From positions 1 to 18,859 of the forward strand of contig DOIX01000375.1 in NCBI GenBank assembly GCA_003511885.1: DNA of 18,859 nt. The letters run 5' to 3'. The translations under genes and the position numbers were made by a program. Each line of letters begins with the position of its first letter. The first letter of the stretch is position 1. Shown piece by piece: positions 13,470 to 18,859 of this stretch. The notes under the pieces are model-generated. The model searched no databases, was not told the origin of the DNA, and saw only the letters and a program-made list of their open reading frames with translations. The stretch is from Cyanobacteria bacterium UBA11153 (GTDB lineage Bacteria; Cyanobacteriota; Cyanobacteriia; Cyanobacteriales; Coleofasciculaceae).

Positions 13470-15947
13470 TTACTGTAGTTCAACTGGTCTAGTTGCTTGA
13501 TTTGGAAGTTGTTCTAGATAGAATACACTGTGAGCTGGTCGTGCCTTCAGTTTGCCATAATTTAGTTCGGCTAAATCTCTAGTTGGAAACACAAAATTAG
13601 CTGTCTTTGCCTCATATAATTCGTCTATAGTTATTTGACCAATTATGGGAACATATTTATCCAACTCTTGACTAGCTAATGGAGTCTTTTGATACTTAAA
13701 CTCCCATATTTTACCATTTGCAGGGTCAAATAGATCTACATTGACGATGCTATTTTTATACCCAGGTACTTTAAAGGTGGCTCTCTCTAAACCTTGAAAT
13801 TCAGGAACATGAAGCTTGGCAAAGTTCTCAAACATTGCTCCTCTCAAAGCTCGGCCTGTAGAGTCATCCATCGGTTCAGCAAACTCAATAAACTTATTCA
13901 AATCAGGTCCAAGTTTTGAGGGAACTACAGCACTCAAATATTGAGTGAATACGTTGTATGAATCGGTTTTATTTCCCACAATATTTTTAGTTATAAAATC
14001 TCTCATTTTGGCGAAGTCAAGATCTGTCAACTCTGCCCGCCTAATGATATTCATTAACTCCGGTTTCGCAAGTTTTTCCCTCAATTTAGTCAAATTCAAT
14101 AACTCAGTAGGAAGCGCATTAATCACCTCCTCAGCCGTAGTCAACCTCTTGGCACCAGCAACAGCATCAGCCGCCAGATTCCTTAAATATCTCTGCACCT
14201 CCTGTATATCAACCTTACAAGGCGAAGCACACCCCAAAACCCGACGCATCGCCCCATGATTCAACTCACTAAAACGATCCCTCGCCCATCGAGGTAATTG
14301 CTTCAGCCTCTCAATCGCCTCCACACTCAAATCCTGCAAAATCTCTGCCGGAATTCGCAATACATTCGCCGCCCACTGACGCGCCACTAACAGCGGTTGG
14401 CTAGTTTTGAGTGCAATCCGCAACCTTTCAACCTTATCCCCACCTAAAGTTTTTGCCTTCTGCCCCAACTCAGCAACTTTAGGAAATTTAGCGATAATTT
14501 CCGATAATTTCCCAGCCTTAGCCGCCCCTTTAATTACCGTGAGAATACCCTCACTGAAGACTAACATTACCAATTCAGCAATGGCATAACCACACAACCA
14601 ACCCCGAAAATGCCACCGTTTCAGTAAATCCGGTTGATTCCATTTTTCAGCTAAATGCTCAATTCCAGCTTCAATTAATTGTTCGAGATTCAATTGAGAT
14701 AAACTATCCCAAAGCTGTTTCGCATCAGCTAAAATTGTCCCTTTAAATAAACTCTCTACTATCTCCCAAGCCAATACCGCCAAATCTTTGAAACCAACCA
14801 AAGTATCCCACAGAGATTCTAGCGCACCATTAAGCAAACCTGCGACAAAGGCTCCCCCACCCAGAGCAAAATTTCCCGCCAAGGTGGTAATTTCCTTAAC
14901 CTGATTCCAAGCTGAATAAGTAATCGAACCCGACTGAACTTGTCCTTTAAGCAGGGAGGCAAACTCAAGAGAAGGAATCCAAATTAAATAGCCTTCTTTA
15001 GTTAGTGTATTTTCCCAAGAAGCTTCAGGATTTGGCTTATAAATTCCGCCACCAGGATTGACGTAGACGAGAACATTGACATAGAAACGTAAATCTTGAC
15101 CGGGTTGTACGGCATTGCCATAATACTTTTGGGCAATTACAAGGGCAGTTTCTCCCGATGCAATCTTGTGAAGTCTAGCATTTGGTTCTGGTAAATTTGT
15201 TTTAATGTTTGATGCCGCTACATAGCCGTATTCTCCACTTGAGCCATACTCTCCACTTGTCAGCGTGACGCGATACCAATCACCAGGAAGTGCTTTATCG
15301 ACAAATACTCTTGTATTAAACGGCAAATTTTTGATAATCGCAGATTTCTCATCAGTCGCAGGTTTCTCTCGCAAATTTACTCCTGATTGATTAGCCACAA
15401 TCCCAATCGTCTGAACTTCTGTGCCTGATGAAAGTGGTGTTGCCTTTGCTGATTGAGAATAATACTCCTTTAGTAGCTCTATATTAACGATTACCGTTAC
15501 ATATTCTTGTCCATCTGCACCATAAGAAATCTGCCGCTGCCTCAGCCAAGATTCCTCGCCAGTACCCTCAAGCATAGCAGCTAATATTGCCTTAGCTGTA
15601 TTGCTATCAACAAATAACTTCTCCATCACTGATGCCAGCATCGTTGATAATTGCTTGTCCGTGGGTCTGAGGAGGAATGATAACAAAACTTCCTGTGGCT
15701 GTTGTAACTGAGACTCAGCACTAGCTAACGGTGTTTGAGAATTTCCCTCCTGAAATTCACTATTGGCAACTTCACCTATCCCCAATTTCGCCTGAATTGG
15801 TGGCGCAAATACTGGAATCTTCAGGGCGTTGTAACCAAAACGTTTCTCTTTGTCTGGTTGAGTCTCAGGATTCGTTTCTGTTGATGGCGCTTCTACCGCA
15901 GGAGTCTGAGCATTCGTTTCTGTTGCTGGAGCATTTGTATCAGTCAA
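13470..15947 (-). CDS. Full-length polymorphic toxin: SH3/LysM-like delivery part with C-terminal REase-like nuclease
   Basis: The 825-residue multidomain protein reads as: a Thr/Pro/Glu-rich leader (1-40); IPVFAPPIQAKLGIGEV at 44-60, like leaders of eCIS-associated cargo; a helical region (about 75-165); an SH3b-like domain at 179-250 (GVNLREKPATDEK, WYRVTL, GYVAAS); a LysM-like segment at 258-327 (LHKIASGETALVIAQKYYG, IWIPS); hydrophobic stretches near 355-375 and 450-475; and a conserved pre-toxin region ending LGCASPC (571-577). A nuclease-like domain follows at about 700-825, with E707 (MFENF), D738 (VNVDLF), E749-x-K751 (GKIWEFKYQ) and NFVFP. No Sec signal is seen. The start is a TTG at 15947 with AAGGAG two bases upstream, an unusually tight spacing; no in-frame ATG occurs for 100 codons. 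The fold and toxicity are inferred. The paralogous cassettes downstream make a polymorphic toxin the best reading. Confidence 0.8.
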   Translation of the reverse strand: MTDTNAPATETNAQTPAVEAPSTETNPETQPDKEKRFGYNALKIPVFAPPIQAKLGIGEVANSEFQEGNSQTPLASAESQLQQPQEVLLSFLLRPTDKQLSTMLASVMEKLFVDSNTAKAILAAMLEGTGEESWLRQRQISYGADGQEYVTVIVNIELLKEYYSQSAKATPLSSGTEVQTIGIVANQSGVNLREKPATDEKSAIIKNLPFNTRVFVDKALPGDWYRVTLTSGEYGSSGEYGYVAASNIKTNLPEPNARLHKIASGETALVIAQKYYGNAVQPGQDLRFYVNVLVYVNPGGGIYKPNPEASWENTLTKEGYLIWIPSLEFASLLKGQVQSGSITYSAWNQVKEITTLAGNFALGGGAFVAGLLNGALESLWDTLVGFKDLAVLAWEIVESLFKGTILADAKQLWDSLSQLNLEQLIEAGIEHLAEKWNQPDLLKRWHFRGWLCGYAIAELVMLVFSEGILTVIKGAAKAGKLSEIIAKFPKVAELGQKAKTLGGDKVERLRIALKTSQPLLVARQWAANVLRIPAEILQDLSVEAIERLKQLPRWARDRFSELNHGAMRRVLGCASPCKVDIQEVQRYLRNLAADAVAGAKRLTTAEEVINALPTELLNLTKLREKLAKPELMNIIRRAELTDLDFAKMRDFITKNIVGNKTDSYNVFTQYLSAVVPSKLGPDLNKFIEFAEPMDDSTGRALRGAMFENFAKLHVPEFQGLERATFKVPGYKNSIVNVDLFDPANGKIWEFKYQKTPLASQELDKYVPIIGQITIDELYEAKTANFVFPTRDLAELNYGKLKARPAHSVFYLEQLPNQATRPVELQ
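14221..14620 (-). repeat. Pre-toxin DNA repeat, copy A (in the full-length toxin)
   Basis: This 400-base block matches 11313-11712 and 8601-9000 gaplessly. Flanking coding sequence on the nuclease side diverges strongly between the three genes, while this block stays almost unchanged. That contrast is the usual footprint of ongoing recombination. Confidence 0.85.
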
Positions 15948-16029
15948 TACTCCTTAATGTGGCGACGGCTACCCATTTTATTTCACCCTGATGATTTTGG
16001 TTATAAATTTGTCAGTCGGTTAGGTTTAG

Positions 16030-16059
16030 TTTATAACCGAGCCAGTTTTTCTGGATCAA
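16030..16059 (-). promoter_or_regulatory. Candidate promoter of the toxin gene
   Basis: On the minus strand TTGATC (16059-16054) and TATAAA (16035-16030) are separated by 18 bases. This would start RNA near 16022, about 75 bases before the TTG start at 15947. It is the best sigma70-like pair upstream of the island, but unconfirmed. Confidence 0.35.
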
Positions 16060-16139
16060 AGTCTTTATTTTTCTTCATAGAAGGGATTGGGGATTGGGGA
16101 GTAGGGAAATATCCCTTTTTAGGTGAGTGAGATACAGAG

Positions 16140-16168
16140 AAACCCGGTTTCTTAAAGAAACCGGGTTT
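16140..16168. terminator. Perfect hairpin between rbfA and the toxin gene
   Basis: AAACCCGGTTTC (16140-16151) pairs with GAAACCGGGTTT (16157-16168) around TTAAA: a 12-base perfect stem, 13 if T-A closes the loop. The motif resembles a dispersed cyanobacterial GAAACCGGGTTT palindrome. It could end the ycf33-rbfA transcript before the toxin gene, which reads in the same direction. Confidence 0.5.
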
Positions 16169-16239
16169 ATGGGGTGTTGGTTTATGGGGTGTTGGTTTAT
16201 GGGGTGTTGGTTTCTGGGGTGTTGGTTTCTGGGGTGTAC
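16166..16239. repeat. 15-base tandem repeat, about five units
   Basis: Units of TTTATGGGGTGTTGG start at 16166, 16181 and 16196. TTTCTGGGGTGTTGG follows at 16211, and a partial unit starts at 16226. The array directly abuts, and shares TTT with, the hairpin at 16140-16168. Short reading frames over it (HPINQ/HPRNQ repeats) are artefacts of the repeat. Confidence 0.9.
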
Positions 16240-16323
16240 TTTATCCAACTGCAAACCGCTATAATCTTCAAGTGGAAAAGGAGTAAGATTTCCCCACACC
16301 CAATCCCTCCATCTCTCCCCAAC

Positions 16324-16722
16324 TCAATCCTCCGCTGTGGGAATAACCTCTTCTAGTCCCTTACTCAGACGCTCTTGAGATAATTGATTCAGAAGTGTTA
16401 ACATGCGATCGCCTCTTTCTAAACCTCGATCTTCGACAAATAACACTTCCGGAGTCCGACGCAGCCGCACCCGTCTGCCCAATTCTCGGCGGACAAAACC
16501 AGTAGCCGACTTTAAGCCAGCCATAGTAGCAGCCCTCGCTTCATCCGTACCATAGATGGACACGTAGATTTTAGCGTGCTGAAGATCTCCGGAAACATCC
16601 ACATCTGTGACGCTGACGATTCCCGCACCCACGCGATCGTCTTTGATTTCGTTAATCAACATTTGGCTGACTTCTTGCTGAATCAGCGATGAAATCCGAG
16701 AAACACGGCGACTTGTTGACAT
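16324..16722 (-). CDS. rbfA: Ribosome-binding factor A
   Basis: The 132-residue protein has the normal RbfA length and KH-like pattern: [18 protein letters not shown] at 5-22, [20 protein letters not shown] around 23-42, [13 protein letters not shown], and the closing [20 protein letters not shown] with [10 protein letters not shown]. RbfA binds the 30S subunit and assists late maturation of 16S rRNA, especially at low temperature. The ATG at 16722 is supported by an AAGGGGG Shine-Dalgarno-like sequence. It lies 49 bases behind ycf33 on the same strand, probably in one transcript. The short C-terminal tail ([11 protein letters not shown]) is not conserved in distant RbfA proteins. Confidence 0.95.
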   Translation of the reverse strand: MSTSRRVSRISSLIQQEVSQMLINEIKDDRVGAGIVSVTDVDVSGDLQHAKIYVSIYGTDEARAATMAGLKSATGFVRRELGRRVRLRRTPEVLFVEDRGLERGDRMLTLLNQLSQERLSKGLEEVIPTAED

Positions 16723-16771
16723 AACGCCCCCTTTGTTGTATTACGGGCTATTTGAGGTAAAAATTGTAAAT

Positions 16772-16975
16772 TTACACCGAATTCAACCCTAGCATGGCTT
16801 GGAGGGTAAAGGTTAAAAACATAAAGATACCGACAAGCAAGCCAACTAGTGCGATCGCGCTGACAGGATTCTTGACTAACGGTTTAAACTGTCCGAAGAG
16901 GGCAAAAAAGATCCCTAAAGAGATGCTAATCAGGAAACGAGGGAAACGAGCGAGATTATCGAAAAAATCCTTCAT
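16772..16975 (-). CDS. ycf33: Ycf33 / DUF751 membrane protein
   Basis: A 67-residue protein of the DUF751 (Ycf33) family found in cyanobacteria and plastids; its function is unknown. The conserved frame is MKDFFDNLARFPRFLIS, then LGIFFALFGQFKPLVKNP and VSAIALVGLLVGIFMFLTF, ending LQAMLGL. Two hydrophobic segments (about 15-28 and 38-60) indicate a small integral membrane protein, presumably of the thylakoid or plasma membrane. The ATG at 16975 gives the expected N-terminus. It leads the rbfA transcript and is divergent from the 47-codon frame at 17015, with only 39 bases between the two starts. Confidence 0.85.
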   Translation of the reverse strand: MKDFFDNLARFPRFLISISLGIFFALFGQFKPLVKNPVSAIALVGLLVGIFMFLTFTLQAMLGLNSV

Positions 16976-17014
16976 TATCTTGTATTTTAGAACGATTTAG
17001 ACATGTAGATCGCC

Positions 17015-17158
17015 ATGAGTATCCTGATTTTACAACTAATTGCCTTATTTGCGATCGCAGTTTTCTTGGGTAATCTCGTTCCTGTTGTGGGAGGTGGCGT
17101 TGATGGACTGGGAGTTTATCTATTTTTTCACCTGGTAGCCCCATTGACATTTACATAG
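17015..17158 (+). CDS. Small hydrophobic protein candidate, 47 residues
   Basis: I do not recognise this short gene. The frame reads MSILILQLIALFAIAVFLGN, then LVPVVGGGVDGLGVYLFFHL and a short hydrophobic end. The N-terminal 20 residues would form a membrane helix, and the second half is also hydrophobic after a glycine-rich turn. It contains a HIP1 octamer (17051-17058), codon use looks coding, and it starts 39 bases from the divergent ycf33 start, so a shared promoter region is possible. No Shine-Dalgarno is seen. It could be a small photosynthetic-membrane protein or a chance frame. Confidence 0.4.
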   Translation: MSILILQLIALFAIAVFLGNLVPVVGGGVDGLGVYLFFHLVAPLTFT

Positions 17159-17324
17159 ATAAAAGATCCCGAAATTATATTTTGGAGATGTCTATTTGAT
17201 AATCTAAGCCATCACTTGCATTGGATATTTACTCTTCCCCCTTATCTCATACCTCATAATAATTATCGCTATCCAATTTAGCTGCCAAACAGCTTATTGT
17301 TATTTTTAGAACAGTTATCTGAGC

Positions 17325-17358
17325 AGAAAGCCGATTTATTAAAATAAATCGGCTTTCT
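17325..17358 (+). terminator. Strong hairpin, probable terminator
   Basis: AGAAAGCCGATTTATT (17325-17340) and its exact reverse complement (17343-17358) are separated by two bases, and ATTTTAG follows. This is a textbook rho-independent shape for transcription on the plus strand, about 170 bases beyond the 47-codon gene. Confidence 0.65.
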
Positions 17359-17388
17359 ATTTTAGTAAAGAGCCAATGAGTTAAAAAT

Positions 17389-17412
17389 GTTAGTTTCAAA
17401 TTTGAAACTAAC
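17389..17412 (-). terminator. Perfect 24-base palindrome, terminator of the hypothetical gene
   Basis: GTTAGTTTCAAA is followed directly by its reverse complement TTTGAAACTAAC. On the minus strand the palindrome is followed by ATTTTTAAC, 24 bases after the stop of the gene at 17436, which fits a terminator. A dimeric regulator site is an alternative reading. Confidence 0.55.
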
Positions 17413-17435
17413 AACTCTTTTAGCCTCAACCCATC

Positions 17436-18392
17436 CTAATCTCCACGCTTAACAGGTTTGGGAATTGGTGTTGAACGTTTAGGAGGCGGCACAGATTTAC
17501 CATCTCCTTTAGGAATCGGACGCTGATTGCTGAAGTTCTTTCCAGATCCCTGTCGTCTCTTATTGGGAAACTTACTGTTCATTGGTCTCCTCATCGGGAT
17601 TGCACCAATATCATTGCCATCCTCAATCACCAAAGTATTCCCATGGAGTTTTAAGTGCAAATCCCAGAAGTGACGAATAACTTTCTCGCCTAGAAAACCA
17701 TTAAGGGTTAACTTGAAAAACTTGATAGTCTCTGACTCTTTCCGGGGAGACTGCTTAATTTTGACGATAATTTTTCCCTCTTCTTTCGACTGGTAAATTA
17801 ATTGACCCCGAATGGAAAAATAGCCATCTTGAAAAGCAAAAGAATCGTCTAATTCAGATAATTCTGAAGACGCTTCTGGTGTTGGTTGCACCTCTGATGA
17901 TTCAGCCTCCGGTAATTCTGTTGATAGAGGGCGATGCAGGTTTTCCGGTTCCCACACACCGACAATTTGAACATGCAAATTCCCATCCTCTTGTCTTGTC
18001 CGGGGATAAACAACCCAGAGATGTGGTTGAGCCAAGTCTAAATGATTTTTGACCAGGCTCATGACACGCCCCAGCAAAACAGCATCAATTAACGCACCGT
18101 CGGAGGATACGAGCGTCCCTCGTGTTAATTGTTCAGCAGATGGCATATACTGTCCTCGGATCAGTCCGATAGCTCGGTACTGCATGGGTTCGCTGGGCGG
18201 TGGAATGGGTTGTTGTCGCTGGACCTGTTGTGGCATTATCCCGATTGAGTTACCTGTAGCAACTGAGTTAGTATTGTTGGCAGAATCACTGGTTGACGTG
18301 GTGGCGTGCTTATTTGGCACGCCTTTGGTTTCTTTTGACTTTTGGTCAGAAGAAGTGGGTGAGTCGGTATCCCGATTCACAGAAAGACTCAT
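17436..18392 (-). CDS. Conserved cyanobacterial hypothetical protein with basic C-terminal tail
   Basis: The 318-residue protein has no domain that I can name, though its core reads like a conserved cyanobacterial protein. Low-complexity Ser/Thr/Asn/Gln-rich residues fill about the first 65. A folded core follows: MQYRAIGLIRGQYMPSAEQL, then TRGTLVSSDGALIDAVLLGR, LWVVYPRTRQEDGNLHVQIV and GVWEPENL. An acidic Ser/Glu linker leads to a second beta-rich part (FAFQDGYFSIRGQLIYQSKE, then KIIVKIKQSP and FFKLTLNGFLGE). The tail from about 270 is very basic (RRPMNSKFPNKRRQGSGKN, PPPKRSTPIPKPVKRGD), suggesting nucleic-acid or ribosome contact, but that is a guess. The start is set at the ATG at 18392 because AGGAGGT lies three bases before it; an upstream GTG at 18416 has no such support. 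It stands alone and ends at a palindrome. Confidence 0.8.
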   Translation of the reverse strand: MSLSVNRDTDSPTSSDQKSKETKGVPNKHATTSTSDSANNTNSVATGNSIGIMPQQVQRQQPIPPPSEPMQYRAIGLIRGQYMPSAEQLTRGTLVSSDGALIDAVLLGRVMSLVKNHLDLAQPHLWVVYPRTRQEDGNLHVQIVGVWEPENLHRPLSTELPEAESSEVQPTPEASSELSELDDSFAFQDGYFSIRGQLIYQSKEEGKIIVKIKQSPRKESETIKFFKLTLNGFLGEKVIRHFWDLHLKLHGNTLVIEDGNDIGAIPMRRPMNSKFPNKRRQGSGKNFSNQRPIPKGDGKSVPPPKRSTPIPKPVKRGD

Positions 18393-18395
18393 ACA

Positions 18396-18402
18396 ACCTC
18401 CT
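18396..18402 (-). promoter_or_regulatory. Shine-Dalgarno that fixes the start of the hypothetical gene
   Basis: AGGAGGT on the minus strand sits three bases before ATG 18392. It rules against the longer start at GTG 18416. Confidence 0.75.
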
Positions 18403-18781
18403 AGCGGCGGAGACACGTTCCCTTAATGGGTGTTAGACTGACTAGTTAAATTGTCGGTTATTCAAAACCATCTGCGCTACTCATTAAGCTGTCAGGATTC
18501 CTCTGTCAAAAGTATGACGAGTAACAAAATATGAATGCCAGACAATTTACGCATCAGTCTGCTCATTGTACAAAATGCAGGTCGATGCTTGGTAGATCAG
18601 TAAATTTTAGAGAATCTTTAAGGAAGGTGGGTGTGGAGAGTGGGTAGTCGGACAGGAGATGAGGAGGGTGCGTTCTCGGGAAGACACAGCTCTCAAGTAA
18701 CTGTCGCGATCAGCCAAGATGATCGCTAGTCTGCTCTTTACTGTGCAATGCTTTCAGGATAACCCACTCAAAAAGGTTATT

Positions 18782-18833
18782 AGTATAGCAACCGCCAGGG
18801 CGGTTAAGGCGTTCTCGATTCCTGAAACCATTG
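18782..18833 (+). repeat. 52-base dispersed repeat, copy 2
   Basis: This is the partner of 2501-2552, in the same orientation. Here the core is a perfect inverted repeat, AACCGCC and GGCGGTT around AG. It is followed by CCCTAGTCCC, as copy 1 is followed by the TAGCCCC tract. Confidence 0.6.
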
Positions 18834-18859
18834 ATTTTACGACTTTCTTCCCTAGTCCC

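Larger units (their letters stand above)
15948..16323. other. Toxin gene leader and rbfA downstream region
   Basis: This 376-base region has no supported gene. It contains the toxin promoter candidate, a 15-codon minus-strand frame (MKKNKDFDPEKLARL, 16078-16031) of unknown meaning that the promoter overlaps, GGGATTGG-type short repeats near 16083-16107, the strong hairpin and the 15-base tandem array. Confidence 0.5.
17159..17435. other. Intergenic region with two terminators
   Basis: This 277-base stretch between convergent units holds the two hairpins listed separately. The rest is AT-rich with no gene-like frame; the minus-strand frame at 17247-17429 runs through both hairpins and is not protein-like. 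Confidence 0.6.
18393..18859. other. Terminal intergenic region
   Basis: This 467-base stretch contains the Shine-Dalgarno, the second copy of the 52-base repeat (18782-18833) and a heptamer-like CCCTAGTCCC at the window edge. I see no gene, RNA or clear promoter in the rest. Confidence 0.5.

Noticed and set aside
13470..15947. DUF4157 metallopeptidase identity for the full-length toxin
   Set aside because: Only the short PPIQAKLGIGE-like leader is reminiscent; the HExxH-type motif and the rest of that domain are missing.
16031..16078. 15-codon frame MKKNKDFDPEKLARL before the toxin gene
   Set aside because: It is too short to support, has no Shine-Dalgarno, and overlaps the best promoter candidate.
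16075..16299. 74-codon minus-strand frame with HPINQ repeats (and its plus-strand counterpart)
   Set aside because: It is an artefact of the 15-base tandem array; the repeat length is a multiple of three, so every frame stays open.
2501..18833. Direct repeats as attachment sites of a 16-kb integrated element
   Set aside because: The enclosed segment includes core genes (nblA, nagZ, rbfA, ycf33) and no integrase, and the repeats are imperfect and of dispersed type.

Overview
The window comes from a cyanobacterium, most likely a filamentous one. The evidence is a set of cyanobacterium-restricted genes (nblA, a CpcS/CpeS-type phycobiliprotein lyase, a DUF4327 gene, ycf33/DUF751), eight copies of the HIP1 octamer GCGATCGC, and heptamer-type short tandem repeats (GGGGCTA / TAGCCCC) between genes. 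The genus cannot be assigned from the sequence alone.

Layout. (1) 1-2352: the 3' end of a REP-associated (Y1) transposase, then cinA on the plus strand and a cpcS-type lyase on the minus strand. (2) 2353-4273: an intergenic-rich stretch with several strong hairpins, a short nblA gene at 2852-3019 and a DUF4327 gene. (3) 4274-5953: a GH3 beta-N-acetylhexosaminidase (nagZ-like) carrying an in-frame palindromic insertion. (4) 6053-15947: a ten-kilobase island, all on the minus strand. (5) 16324-18416: housekeeping DNA again, with rbfA, ycf33, a divergent 47-codon membrane-protein candidate and a conserved cyanobacterial hypothetical gene.

The island is the main discovery. It reads as a polymorphic-toxin locus with orphan cassettes. 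In the direction of transcription it starts with an 825-residue protein: a low-complexity leader with a PPIQAKLGIGE motif, an SH3-like domain, a LysM-like segment, hydrophobic segments, a conserved pre-toxin region, and a C-terminal domain with an E...D...ExK pattern of restriction-endonuclease type. Two shorter genes follow, at 10560-11762 and 7838-8977. They repeat only the pre-toxin region (about 400 bp almost identical in DNA) and end in diverged versions of the same nuclease domain. Both lack the N-terminal delivery part and an ATG start. Between and after the toxins lie at least six copies and two 5' remnants of one two-repeat protein family, whose repeats end in PVYGEYEGDxLKRITIEI. These are the likely immunity proteins. 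An unrelated, internally duplicated 290-residue protein sits between the first immunity gene and the first orphan toxin. Start/stop overlaps (ATGA, TGATG, GTGA, TAAGTG) show strong translational coupling.

I infer that the near-identical pre-toxin DNA lets the full-length gene exchange its nuclease tip with the orphan cassettes, and that the accumulated immunity genes protect against current, former or foreign variants. The delivery route is uncertain: the leader resembles cargo of extracellular contractile injection systems, but no injection-system structural gene lies in the window. The HIP1 octamer is absent from 5730 to 16404, which supports a separate history for the island.
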